64,000 bases of DNA from Paracyclopina nana (GCA_019096065.1 JAGUCH010000005.1:6138001-6202000); one strand, 5' to 3'; shown: positions 13,101-25,199, numbered from the stretch's first letter. Notes: generated by a model from the sequence alone, not told the origin. Program-made: numbers and translations.

Positions 13101-13836
13101 TTTGGGTGTACATGAACAGGGCATAAATGTGGTTAGCAGCAGCGTCATGTTTTTTGTAGATTGCTCAATTCTGAAAAAAGTCAATTCCAGCTCTGTGTGT
13201 GTCAAAAATTAGGAGCAACCCTGCCAAAAAAAGTAAACCCAAACCTTCCTTAAGCAAAAAATCCTCATCGATTCAAACAATTATGAGCTTACATATAAAC
13301 AGTTATAAAGTATTTAGAGCAGCGCTCCATTATGAATCAGTCTGCGCATATAGTATTAAATGCAACGTAGCAGATACGCACATTACCATGTAGATAGGAA
13401 AGTCTAAAGTGCAGCTAGGTTTACATGCATGCATGTGGGAAACTCTGTATGCAGGAGCAGCGAGTAGTCCGAGGGGTCCGGCCGTGTCAGCGTTTTGCCC
13501 GCCCGTGGCCGTAAGGCTTGAGGCCACAGGGTGTGGGGCTTTAAGCTCCTCCTCGCCGCGTTCCTATTCTCCCTGCTGCTCGCGCTGCTGCTGTTCTTCT
13601 ACTGCTAGCCGTCGTCGTCGTCCGTTGAGTCCGTCGTTTCCATCCTGTCATTCAGTGAGTGAAGCTCGCCCCGAGCGTACAAAATAAATGATCGCTTGCA
13701 GCGAGCGCCGCTAGGTGTCGCTAGTAGTACCATCCTCCTCGCTGCTCCGTGACATGAACAGTTGATCCTCGCTGCAAACTCTACGCTCCCCATGATCACC
13801 CCGGCCGCAGCGGCCGGCGACGACTCGACCTCCATC

Positions 13837-16800
13837 ATGAGCTCGTTTCTCATGAACTCAGCCGCGGCCGCGGCCGGGTCCTACGATCCAAAGTTCCTCG
13901 AGGCCGACCACTACTCGCAGGCCTCGGCCTCCGCGGTCTCCGCGGTCTCCTCGGGATACATGGGCCACACGGACTACTACGCGCAGCACGCGGCCATGGC
14001 CTCACACGGGTACCCGGGGGCCTACCCCACCACCTCCATGGCCCTGAACAATCAGCAGGCCAGCCTCTACGGCCGCGAGCAAATGTCGGGCTACGGAGGC
14101 TACTACCAGAACTGCGGCATTTCGCCGCACCACCAGCAAATGCTGCAGCACCAGATGGCCGGGCACCTCGCGGCAGCCTCGCATTTGACCGGCCGCTCGC
14201 CCGTGGCCTCGCCCCAGCCCCAGGGCATGGCCTCGGCCAACGTCCTCTCCGGCCACGGCGTGCACGACGGCAACGGCAACTCGCTGTGCGGGAGTGGCAA
14301 TCAGCAGCAGCAGCAGGGAGTGGTGGGCGGGAATGGCGGGACGGCGGGCAGTGCTGAGGCCATTTCCGACCCCTATGGCAGCCCGCCCCACCACAACGTC
14401 GTTCCTCAGCCTCAGCTCACGCCCGGGGGCGGGGACGGCATGTCCTCGGACTGCTCGGACGACGAGTCCTCGCCCAACTCAAACAGGCAAATGCCAGTGG
14501 TATACCCCTGGATGAAGAAGATCCACGTTGGAGGCGTCGGGGGTAAGATATATACATTCCTACTTGTGCCACAGATTGTCCCACCCTTTTCGCAATTGAA
14601 ATGCAAATCTATCCTTGGCTAATTAGCAGCATTCAAAAATACTTTGAGTCGAGCCAGCTTTTCTTAGGCATATTTAGTCGATTTTAATTTTAATGCGAAA
14701 AGGGGGAGCTGGCAATCTGTGTGTTTTGACTGCAGCAAAATGGATGAGGGCTAATTGGTCATGGGGTGGGTTATCTCTCCTGACAAACTGTGATCGATGC
14801 GTGTGTTGTTGTTGGTGTCGTTTTTGATTGAGAGCTCAAAAACTGAGCTCGAGCTCCGCGGAGATTTCGGACCTGTCAATCATTCCGCGCGGCTCAGATC
14901 CAATGGGGAGCAGCTCAGCCTCTTATTGGCCCAGTCTCACTTCTTTTTTAGCCACCCTTTTTCTCCAGGGAAAAGAGGCATTGAATTTAAGAATTAGGGC
15001 CAATCATCAGTCGATTTGGTAGCCCATAGACACTGCAATAAATTAAATCACTACTTCTGGCTGGCTCCCCTCCTAAAATACCAGCACTAATTTTATGACC
15101 AGTGAGAGCTATAAAAGTGCAATGATTCTTATGGCCACACACGCTATTGCCTGCCATAAAATGCAACCATTCTCATAATTGATGATTTTCACATGCTTTT
15201 TTGAAAATTGAGCCGAATATCACATTAATTGTGCAGTGCAATTTTTTAATGATTGTTTTTGGCCTGGGGATATTTCTGTTTTATTTTTTGAGGAATAGAA
15301 AAAATGTTGCAAGGCATGTGGGCAGCCATCTTTGAATTTTGTGATCACCGTGACTTGGCAAGTCTTGAATGCAGCAGAGCTAAATAACAATCCATCTAGG
15401 TGGGTAGGAATTTTTTTTCTTCTCAAAGAATTCGATCCAGTTTTCGACGAAAAACACATGTTTGCAATTTTGACCGATGTTATATTAGACCAGCAGGATA
15501 TTTGGGTCATATTTTCGGAATCCGCCGTTGCTGTCCGTCCCTTTTTGGCAGTTGCAAAATTAATGGTTTTTCTCCCAACTTTCTCACCTGGAATATGATA
15601 TGAAACTCGCACAATTCCTGCAAAATTCTCATTTTTTAAAAGAGATTTTGTAATTTGTTTTAGCACATTTGATTGCCTAGAAAGGAAAGCTTATTGAAAA
15701 AAAGCAACTAGCTTCTTCTACAGTGCTGCTATGCTAGACGTTCTAAGAAAATGCGTCATCACAGTGACACCATGATAAATTACAGAATGCCAACACTGAC
15801 AGAAAAGGAGAGTTGCTCCAAAGAAAACTAGGGAAGGAAAGAAAAAAGGTTGCTGCTGTAGAAAGAGAGGCTCCCTTCCTAAATAAAAGATGTAAGATGT
15901 GGTGGCCGAAAATTAGCATTTTGGGCTGAGAAAAACAAACTTTTTTGTGGCTGCACATTGCCCGACCGACCGTGCGCGTGCTGGCCCGACCCGACCGGCC
16001 GGTTTTTCGGTCCGCAAATCAGATAAAAGCCAAAGAGCCTTATCGATGCCAGCTTGGGGACCCCCAGTCAATTTTCTTTATCTTATAAGAAGAATGAAAA
16101 CACCACCAGCATTTTCAAGTATATAGAAATAATAATTATTTGCAGCATTCATTTTTTTCCCCTAAATATCTCTCTCTCTCTCTGCCGTGTTGAATATTTT
16201 GGAGGAGGGCCAAAAATGTAAAATGTCTCGCATGATTGGGTTTGTGTGCGTTTTTAATGTGAGCTGAGGTCTGAGAACTGGTTTAAAATTCGTGCATTGT
16301 TCAAGGTTCTCCTCATTCTATTTTATTTTTTGGCGGCGGCGCGGTTGTTGCTGTTTGCCAATTGGGTGTGGTGTGTTAGTATTTGGAATGGGCGAAAAAT
16401 TAGATAATCGTTTGAATGGGTTTGCTAAATGTTTGTCATTTTCAAGACTGATCACTTCTACCCCACCATCCATCATGTTTGCTGAGAAATGGAGATTCAT
16501 TGCCGGAATTTCCTCCACTAATTCCAAAACTGACAAAGCTAATTTTTTCTTCTTCTTCTCCAGTTGTAGGTAAGAAATCAAAAAATCGGCTCACCATCAT
16601 CCCGAGGCTTGTGTGTGTTTTTGGTGCCAATGTCTGTTGTTGCTGATGTCTACACCTGGCTCTATCTGGAAACACTCAAACCACCACCACAATTTTGGCC
16701 TAGTTTTAAGCTTTAGCAACAATCATCATCATTATCACCACTTTTGTTAATGATTTTCTGCAGGTTCATCAATCAAGTAAAAGTGTTTTTATGTCCATTT

Positions 16801-18150
16801 GTGAAAAAGCTGTCAACAGACAGCATTGCAAATTGCGCATGGAAATTGATTCCGAGCAAAAAAAGCAGATAACTTTCGGCCTTGAAATGGCCCCATTCAA
16901 ATTGTTGCCAGTCATCAATGGTCCATTAAGGTGGCGATGCTCTGGTAACCCTTTTCCTCGCCTAACTTAACTTTCGATTTCACCTGGAGAGTAGCACATA
17001 TATGCCAGTGACAGTCGATTTTGGCCGATTTGTCAAGGGCCTCCACAGTTAAAGTAAAATGTGATCATCATCAATCAGGCGTAGACAAAAAAAAACCGAA
17101 CATCTTCATGACTTAACAATGCTGGTGGCCTTGACATTGCCATTTTAACTGGACGATGATTAATCAGTTTCCTAAAGAGCCACTATCTGTCAGATCAGAT
17201 TATTGTCTTTAAAATGATGGCAGCTTCAATTGTGTCATCTGTGCAGCTAGGCGATGGGCTTAAAGTAAACAAGCCATCAATCATGATCAGATATCCAGCA
17301 AAACAAGTTAATTAGGCCATCATCAACCCATAAGAACACTCCAGATGTATCGCACACGTGACACCGAGCTGCTAGCTGTTTTTTGCCGCCTTTCGCAGTG
17401 CTCTACGGCAACGCGTTCGACGAGCGGCCGTGGGCAACGCGTGCGGCGTCTACCCCGTGGGCGGTTCGCATCGTCCCAGTCAAAAGCTCTTTTTTGCCCT
17501 CCCAGCCCCTGGAATCTGAGAGTGCCATCGCTTTTGCAGTTTGAGTACTCCCTGTTTCAATTTTTACTTCTTTTGACTTTACAGGCAATGGCAACTTTCA
17601 GCCCGGCATGGAGCCGAAGCGTCAGCGAACTGCGTACACCCGGCACCAGATCCTGGAGCTGGAGAAGGAGTTCCACTTCAACCGCTACCTAACCCGGCGG
17701 CGTCGCATCGAGATCGCCCATGCGCTCTGTTTGTCAGAACGTCAGATCAAAATCTGGTTCCAGAACCGGCGAATGAAGTACAAAAAGGACAACAAGTTGC
17801 CGAACACGAAAAACGTGCGTCGGAAGACCAACCCCGCGGGTGTGACCACCCTCGTCAACCCAAAGACGTCGTCCTCGGCGGCCTCGACGCCGACCCTAAG
17901 TGGTGGTGGCAGCATGAATAATCGGGGCGAGGCCTCGACCCCGCTCAGCAATCAATCAGTACAACAACATCAGTCACCGCCCGTGAACAGCCACGCCCAC
18001 TACTCCTCCCCCTCCGTCAGCCTGCAGAACAGTGGGAACGGCGGGAGTGGCCCCGGAGGCGGGGCCAACGCTCAACAACAAGCCAACAACTGTCTACCTC
18101 CGACTCAACTCAAGCAGGAACAACCCTATGGCACCCTAACGTCACTCTAG
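13837..18150 (+). CDS. Dfd: Deformed (Hox4) homeodomain transcription factor
   Basis: Exons 13837-14542 and 17585-18150 join in phase 1 and give 423 residues. The N-terminus MSSFLMNS, followed by YDPKF, is the conserved Hox4/Dfd start, so I chose the ATG at 13837; an in-frame ATG at 13792 would add 15 residues. The hexapeptide [10 protein letters not shown] has YPWM at 223-226. The homeodomain is at 246-305 ([20 protein letters not shown] at its start), and the Dfd-specific [15 protein letters not shown] follows directly. The protein is rich in Ala, Gly, Gln and Ser outside these blocks and ends [13 protein letters not shown]. Dfd specifies mandibular and maxillary identity, binding DNA with Extradenticle through YPWM. 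Homeodomain position 56 is Tyr instead of the usual Trp. The gene runs opposite to Scr, its right-hand neighbour. Confidence 0.96.
14543..17584 (+). other. Dfd intron with a candidate autoregulatory enhancer
   Basis: This 3.0-kb phase-1 intron opens with GTAAG and closes with a T-rich tract and ACAG. It carries no other gene. Its distal part (16.7-17.3 kb) concentrates PBC-Hox and Meis-type motifs, listed separately. CT microsatellite and poly-A runs occur near 16170-16185 and 17088. Confidence 0.7.
16766..17283. promoter_or_regulatory. Cluster of PBC-Hox and Meis/Hth-type sites
   Basis: TCATCAATCA occurs at 16766-16775 and 17068-17077 (read as TGATTGATGA on the minus strand). CCATCAATCA occurs at 17274-17283 (TGATTGATGG), TGATTAAT at 17157-17164, and CTGTCA (Meis/Homothorax TGACAG) at 17187-17192. 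TGATNNAT composites with a nearby Hth site characterise Hox auto- and cross-regulatory enhancers. The sequences are seen; the enhancer role is inferred. Confidence 0.45.
17614..17793 (+). other. Dfd: Dfd homeobox
   Basis: Sixty codons encode a complete homeodomain with all core residues (L16, F20, W48, F49, N51, R53). Recognition helix positions are I47, Q50 and M54, as in other Antp-class proteins. Position 56 is TAC (Tyr). Confidence 0.96.
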
Positions 18151-18286
18151 GGCGCGCCATATTGATGAGGACTACTACCTAACTTTCGTCTCCTATTACT
18201 ATACTTATACCTATATGAACAACTGAATCGAATTTGATATTAGTCAGAACCAAACCACACCATGCACACACTCACTTGTAAAACTA

Positions 18287-18292
18287 AATAAA
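18287..18292 (+). promoter_or_regulatory. Dfd polyadenylation signal, proximal
   Basis: AATAAA lies 137 bases after the Dfd stop codon. A second one lies 280 bases further on, so two 3' UTR lengths are possible. Confidence 0.5.
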
Positions 18293-18566
18293 TCTGCTGC
18301 GGCTGCTGCTATACTTATATAATAGAAACTACAATTTTTGGGACAGCCCAGAAGCGAAGGCAGCATATTACTACCAAATATCCGCGCCCCTCCTTTTACA
18401 TTGTAATTTTCCGACAACATTTTCCTAAACATGCATTCTGGGCGTTGTTATCACACACATTATTATAGTCATCTCAACAACACGAAAAGCAATACCGGCT
18501 GTTTTCAAGCTTTTTTGGCCGCTTTCGATTGTTTAATCCTCCTCCTGTTCTAGAAATACGCTGCTA

Positions 18567-18572
18567 AATAAA
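18567..18572 (+). promoter_or_regulatory. Dfd polyadenylation signal, distal
   Basis: Second canonical AATAAA, 417 bases after the stop codon. Which of the two is used cannot be told from sequence. Confidence 0.45.
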
Positions 18573-21500
18573 AAGAAACCAAAATTATTCTAGCAACCCA
18601 ACTACCCCAACAAAAGCAATGATGAAAATACCGATAATATGAAATGATGACGTCAATGATGATGAAGATCTGTGTACGAAGAAGAGCAACATTCATTTTT
18701 ATTATTATAACTATTATTTAGCCGAGTCAGGCGGGGAATATATATAGCCCCCGATCACCGGCCTTTCAGAATAGACGCCAATTTTTCTGTGAAAATGTGA
18801 CTTGTTCTTGTTGTGACATTGGGCAAAACAGGTGCTGCACAGAAAAGCAGTTCCTTTGGGTGGTGGTGGATCAGTTTTGGGGTCCTCCAGGGATCTCTAA
18901 TCGTCAACAATTCCGCGATGTGTGACATATTGTTGGAAACATCTGGGAGGTGTTTTACCGCATCTGCTGCTCTCGCAAATCGAATGTATCACAAAAGATA
19001 TCTGCCATTTGCGATAACGCGATATGCCTTAATTGACTCGTTAATAGCGCGCGCGCTCCTCACTCGTTTCAAAATAAGATGTTTTTCTTTCCCTTGGCAG
19101 CTCGGATTGATGTATTCCAATGTATGAAAGCCAGCTAGGGGATTTCGAGTTTTTGGCTGCTCCCCTTTCAAAATCCCCCTGATCAGTTTTGTGTTGTTAA
19201 CGTCTTCATGCGCCTCATCCATCATTTATGCATTACTCCTTCTTCTCCTTCTTCTTTCGGGGTCAGAATGAGAAAAAAAACCACCTGATCTCCTTCTTGG
19301 ATGTGTTGCCAAAAAATTGGGAATTGGGAGAAGACTCTGCGCTGAGAAATAATTAGCATTTTTGAGCCGAATCATTAATCTTGGGAGAAGTCAAAAAGAG
19401 GAGACAGACGAACAAAGATGGAAACAATGAGATTTTTCACACATACTACATTTTTCGGGGAATGCACATCGACCGAGGCATCAATTTTAGGGCAGCGCCT
19501 TTTAAAAGCCCTTTCCTTGCAGCAGTTATAATATACGGCGCAACTCTGCTGCTGCTGCTGCGTGTGTTGTGTTGAGTGCATAGTGTAATTCGTGGATATT
19601 CGTTCGTAGCTGAGTCGAACTAGCTAACGTTGGGGTCGGTGGCCATCATTAATCTTGGCCATGTTTGGCCGCCTTCCTTTCCTTGTGCTCACTCAGCTGC
19701 GATCGCACAGCTACACACAACTAGAGACCCTTGAGCCAAAAGATGCGCCCGCTTTTCCTCGATTTTTACAACTTCTTCTTAAAGGCTTTTGGAGGCCAAC
19801 GCACGAGCAGAATATTTTCGCTTTTTACTATTACTTTTAAAATAGCCATCTTTCTGCCCCATGGAATGCTTTAGCCACGACGTTCCGACACAAGCAAGCA
19901 AGCCAGCTATTACGAGTTTCACGTAGAGCAGCAGCAGGCGGAGCTATGGCTTTCCTCGATATTGATTGAATAAATTATGCTTCTTCAACTAATAATAGCA
20001 ATCATCGCAGGGCTCAAATGACCGGGCTCCATAAAATACAGCGATTGAAATAAATTACCCATAAGCTTTGGATTCGTGTACAAAGAAAAGTGCATTTTCG
20101 GAGGTGGCTTTGGTGAAACTGGCTATAGCGACTGGCTGAGTGTGTCTCTCTGTGTATAGAGAGAGAGAGCGAGAGTTGCTGTAGGGTGGAGGAGAACTAA
20201 CTCGCCGAGGAGATCCAAGCTTGAGTTGCTGCTGCACCCAAAAACCCAGCTGCATTTTCTCCAGGCTACAGCTACAATTCCCCTACTTTTTGCATTAATT
20301 CCATCGAGAAGGTGATCATCGCTCGTTAAACATTCATGGCTGCAGTTGTTACACCAATTGTCCCAAGAGGGCACTCGTCTCGCTGCTGCGAGGCTGATAA
20401 AGTCATTTTCACTTCATCCATCATCGCCATGTCAGCGCACTACTGCAATTGAAGTCGCCAAAAAGTCCCGCGAAAACAGCAAATTCCCCAAAATTGCCTA
20501 TTAGCCGGCGCATTTCAGTTGCCGTTTTCCCTGTTATGCCGCGAAATGTTGTATAATTCAATTTTCGAGCGTAGTCCGAAGAGTTATTTAAAAAGAAAAA
20601 GAGTCCAATTATCTCCCCGGGAAATGAGTTTGACCCGAGCTATTTCTTCACCTTAACAGTAAATGGCCATTTGTGGTGCTGCAAATGAATAGAAGCATAG
20701 TTCGAATAAGGGCGCCGCCGAAGCCGCCGACGCCGCCGATCCCGCCGAGTTTTCGAAACGTCACTCACAGCAAAGCGCCTAGGCGAACGATTGACGTTTC
20801 AGAAACGTTTGGGAACAGAAATCATCATAACTTCTCTCTCATATATAGTAATTTCAGCCCCTTGGGTTATGATACGGAAAGTGCAACACACCCCACTAAT
20901 TTGAGGGTCTTGGATTTTCCAAAGCAGCCCGCCGCGCCCTAGATAGCGAAAAATGGGCCCAAGTCATCTATACACTGCTTGCTTTTGGGTAGCCAATCTG
21001 ATTGTCACGTACGGTCATTACATGCCATCATAATTATGTCGGTGTTGACTCAGTGCGGCTAATTACGCCATTCTGCAATAATTGGGCCTAGTCATGCATC
21101 CAAATTAATTACAGCTGGCTTTTTCGAATTTTTCACCAGGCCCCGGTCACCTGAATGCGCCACAGAACGCCGTGTATAACGTTACAATTGCCGGTTTTGA
21201 TTTATTACCTTTGGTATTTGTTGGCTGGGACGAAAATTGGTCGTCTCAAAAACTGGTGGTGTTTTTGCGCCAGAATTCTTGGATTTTATTACGGCAGAGA
21301 CGGCCCTAATCATCTACTTCCTGGCCAGAAAAAAGGCTTTGAGAGATTTGCAGTACTACTGCCGTGAAATTAATGCCGGCCCTGAACTTGAAACTGGAGT
21401 CGTGGACAATTAATTTCAATCCAGGATCATCTACTTGTCATTAACTTAATAGGTCTCGTGACATCGGGAAAATGTGGCATTTTTTGCAGTGGATTTCACG

Positions 21501-22988
21501 GCCGCTGCAAAAGTCCTTTTCGTGAATGGAGTTTCCCTGCTTTTGCCCTGTCATGGGACTTTTATCGATCCCGCTCTTATTTATGAATGGGTTGTGTTTA
21601 CTGCTGCTGTGGTGTACTTTCCAACTTTCCATGATAATTACAGAGAGCCGACCGGAAAGATGGCAAGGGGAGAAATAATTCCCTGGCAGTGCAAGGATTG
21701 CAACTCATCTGCATGAAATAATGCATTAATCACAAAAACGGAGCAGCCTCGGTACACACACACAGCAAAAACAACAACTCAGGAATGCCGTGGCAGTAAA
21801 CGAATCAAAAAATCGGTTAATGGCCCAATAATCAAGACAAATGAGGGGGGAATTTTTTCACTGCAAACCGCCATTTTTGTGGCACAGTAATTTCCCATGC
21901 ATAGGAAATGAGCCTTTCGAATGCAGTCCCCGGGGACTTTTGAACTATTCATGTACCGAGAGAGAGAGAAAAAAGCAGTCACGGGTTACAATTTTGAGGG
22001 AATGGAAAACGTTCATTTTTCCCAATTCCTCTGCTGCTGCTGGGAGTGAGGGCTGGAAGTTCGACGAACTAGCTGGCTGCATGAGCTCACATTCACTTGC
22101 AACCAATGCACAGAAGGATCATTAATTATCTTGTGCGGACGTCGTCCTGACGTCTCTGTATTCTGGCAAAAGTGCAGGAGCTCAGCGTGGTGGACGAGAC
22201 AACCCAAAAACACCCAACAAAGACCGATATTTTTCTGAGCTGCAGGGAAAAAAATATTCATAATATACACACAATATTTTGTGGCTTTGCCACGACGCAG
22301 CTGCCGGGCCTGGCTTTTTTTATGGCTGCTGAAAAAAGTACTCGTTTAATAGTCTGACTCTGGAAAACGAACAAACAGCCAAAAGCTGAGCCCGACCCCA
22401 CCAAGCACCGCCATGTGGGGCGAGTCAATCACCCCTTTGCTAGCTTTGTAGCTGCAGCAGCAGCAAAATAACAAGCACAAAAGCTTTTCAAAAACCGCCA
22501 TGTCGAGCTGGCGCCAGGAGCAGAGCTACGACATCACGATCATTATCACGTAAACTAGGCCAATCTTGATGATGGAAAATTCTCTATAAATCTCGCAAGA
22601 TCACGGTCAAAAAGATCCTCTCATTTTTTTCCTCCCTGAATTTGAAGGAGGAAAATGAGATTTTGCACTCAGATTAGAAATGATATAAAATGCTCTTGTC
22701 TGGTGGCTCTCACACGAATTGTCAAAAAGACTTCCTGCTGTAACGACCGGTGAGAAAAACAAAAGCTACTGAATCTCAAAAGAAGACCACACTCGTTTTC
22801 CCAAGAAGACAAATTACGTGACAAAAATTCACCACATCATCATCAAAAGTGTCATACGAGCGGAGCCCATGCAGTAGCCTACGCAAGTAAAAAGCAAATT
22901 ATCCCTCGCCTCTTCTAAGCGCAAGAAAAATTGGCGGAAAACACGGAACCTCGCTTCTTTTTTCGGACAATGAAGACAACGGCTCAAT

Positions 22989-23278
22989 GGCTCATTATCT
23001 TCCGCGTCTTTGATCGTAGCATGGTTGCGGTTGTTATCGGTTCTTATTTACTGACATCGCAACCTCGTCAGTAAATAAGAACCGATAACAACCGCAACCA
23101 TCGAGGCATGCAAAAGTGAACAAAATATTTTGCGCGATATTATGCTGGCATTTGCAAATATCAGGTGTTTCCAAATTGATTTTTAAAATTTTTTCTTCGG
23201 AGTCGGTCCTCGGACATCGCAACCTCGTCAGACTATAAGAAACGATGCCACGATAAAAGACGCTGAAGATGATGAGCC
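22989..23278. mobile_element. Palindromic element, family 2, diverged copy
   Basis: Ends are GGCTCATTATCTTCC (22989) and a diverged complement ending GATGATGAGCC (23278). Inside is a perfect hairpin: 35-base arms at 23021-23055 and 23067-23101 separated by 11 bases. Bases about 23130-23215 match the interior of the neighbouring 220-bp MITEs (TTTGCAAATATCAG, TTTTTTCTTCGGA), so an older family-1 copy is embedded here. No coding capacity. Confidence 0.6.
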
Positions 23279-23369
23279 CGTAACTAAGGCATGGTTCACC
23301 TGCTTATAATATCTGATATTTTGTCAAAATATCGGAGCGAAATACTGAGAAACTGCGAATTTAGATATT

Positions 23370-23497
23370 GGCTCATTATCTTCCGCGTCTTTGATCGTGG
23401 CATGCTTACGGTTGTTATCGGTTCTTATTTACTGACGAGGTTGCGATGTCAACAACCGCAACCATGCTACGATCAAAGACGCGGAAGATAATGAGCC
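23370..23497. mobile_element. 128-bp palindromic element, family 2, inserted in MITE A
   Basis: Inverted ends GGCTCATTATCTTCCGCG and its complement continue in matching register for about 35 bases. It is flanked by ATT on both sides, and the interrupted MITE sequence rejoins across a single ATT, which supports a 3-bp target duplication. Confidence 0.7.
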
Positions 23498-23567
23498 ATT
23501 GTTGTTGGATGGCTTTTGGTACCTAAAGACCGAATCTGAAGAAAAAATCTAAAAAATGTTATTGTAA

Positions 23568-23789
23568 GGCCTGGTTCACCTGCGATATTATGATCAAAAT
23601 ATCGAGCGATATTATGCTGATATTTGCAAATATCTGGTACTTCCGAAATCATTTTTTAGATTTTTTCTTCGGATTCGGTCTTTTGGTACCAAAAGCCATC
23701 CTACAACAGTATCTAAATTCTCAGTTTCTCAGTATTTCGCTCCGATATTTTGACGAAATATCAGATATTATAAGCAGGTGAACCATGCC
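23568..23789. mobile_element. Harbinger-like MITE copy B, nested in copy A
   Basis: 222 bp with GGCCTGGTTCACCTGC at one end and the complement of GGCATGGTTCACCTGC at the other. It is flanked by TAA at 23565-23567 and 23790-23792. It lies in the opposite orientation to copies A and C and is complete. Confidence 0.75.
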
Positions 23790-23868
23790 TAAGTACCTGA
23801 TATTTGCAAATATCAGCATAATATCGCTTGATATTTTGATCATAATATCGCAGGTGAACCAGGCCTAA

Positions 23869-23939
23869 ATTCTCACTGTTTCAGTATTTCTCTCCAAAAT
23901 TTTGCCAAAATATCAGTTATGATGCCGGTGAACCGGGCC
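23869..23939. mobile_element. Terminal fragment of another family-1 MITE
   Basis: Matches the distal part of the family (TTTCAGTATTTC, then CAAAATATCAG, then GGTGAACC near 23930) but is more diverged. It is probably the right half of an older copy into which MITE A inserted. Confidence 0.45.
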
Positions 23940-23987
23940 GTAGTCTTTTCTGGAGATTGCAACGATGAATTATCCTGAAGACACTTA

Positions 23988-24207
23988 GGCCAGGTTCACC
24001 TACAAATTACGGCCGAAATTATGGCATAATTTACTACTGAACAGAGATTCTTCAGGGTTTTTGGCTGAATATTTTTGATTAGCCTTAATTAAATAGTACA
24101 ATTTTGAAGAAAAAATGAAAAAAAGTTGTTTTGTCTCCTCTTAAATAGGCAAATATCAGCGTAATTTTACTCAAAATTACGCCATAATTTTGAAGGTGAA
24201 CCCAGCC
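23988..24207. mobile_element. Related 220-bp MITE, copy D
   Basis: Ends GGCCAGGTTCACCT and its near-complement GGTGAACCCAGCC are flanked by TTA on both sides (23985-23987, 24208-24210). The interior differs from copies A-C but shares length, terminal core and target preference, so it looks like a subfamily. Confidence 0.68.
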
Positions 24208-25199
24208 TTAGCCTAATAATATAAACTTTTGCCCATTGCTTGCCATAAATGTACGGAAAGGCACGCGAAAGGCCCATCTGCCAAGTCCAAGACAAGAAAA
24301 GATGAATTTAAGGCTACGTTACCAAGGAATTGCAGGTACGCGCGTTTGGTAACACTGGATTTTGAGTCATAACACTTATCCTTTGCAGGGTCAATTGTGT
24401 GGCTCATTATGTGTACGTGTATATCAGACTAAACGCGAATTCACAAAAATGCGAATCAATTATAGGCGAATCATATAAATGAGAGCTTCTAAAATGCGAA
24501 TCACATAACCGCAATTTTCCGTGCGCATGAAAATGGCAAATAGAGAGGTTTTGCTAACTATGCTCTAATATTCCGTTGCCTGCTCACCATTTCTTGCGCA
24601 CGCAGATTTACTTGTTCCATTTTTGTGAGAGGACTGGAAGTGTGAGACTTACAAGATGTTATTTGAGTTTCTGTATTTCCTATTGGTGCTCTTTTCCACC
24701 TTTGGTGTTTGCATGGCTCAACGTGATAGAAGTGACACAGAAAGTGATGCAGAGTCTGAAGTGATGGAATGTCACGAATTCATTGTCAAAAAAACTGTGT
24801 TTAAATCAGGAAAAGAGCTGGTGTGGTGAAATGGTTGGTAACTCTTGAAGTCATTCCAAGATCTTCAAAACTCGCAAGATAGATCTCATGAAAGGCATAG
24901 ATGCACGAACTACAGATCTTGGGACCTATATGAAGGCCATGGGATCTTTAGCATTTAGGTTACGCTTTTTCCGTTCTCATCATTCTCGTTGACTTTTTTT
25001 CTTGTCAAGATTTAAGAATGTTTTCTACATCCGGAAACCAAACATCGCTGTGGCGAAATCCACAAGTCCCAAACAACTCCGGATGAAAGGAGTGCCGGTA
25101 ATAAGATCGAATAATGGGTGGATTTTAAGTCCAAAACGTTAGGAGATTTTAGAGTCGAATCAACTGGATAAGATCGGATTTAAATTATCCCCTTGGATT

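Larger units (their letters stand above)
4855..13836. other. Intergenic DNA between the RFX gene and Dfd
   Basis: About 9 kb without a recognisable gene; open frames here are short, lack family motifs and have no credible splice partners. It contains foldback elements (9270-10120), a poly-T run near 8278-8297, a CTCF-like motif at 6983, and a PBC-Hox-like TCATCAATCA at 6176-6185. The last 400 bases before Dfd become GC-rich and presumably hold its promoter and 5' UTR. No hexapeptide or homeobox exon of Hox3 or proboscipedia was seen on either strand. Confidence 0.6.
23288..23865. mobile_element. Harbinger-like MITE copy A, interrupted twice
   Basis: Ends are GGCATGGTTCACCTGC at 23288 and a complementary end at 23865, flanked by TAA on both sides (23285-23287 and 23866-23868). 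Two later insertions break it: a family-2 palindrome at 23370-23497 and MITE copy B at 23568-23789. Removing both leaves an internal order matching the intact copy at 27615-27835. A 3-bp TWA duplication is typical of PIF/Harbinger elements. No transposase is present. Confidence 0.72.

Noticed and set aside
23590-23781. Short frames repeated at 23.6 and 27.7 kb
   Set aside because: The similarity between them is due to MITE copies, not to a gene family.
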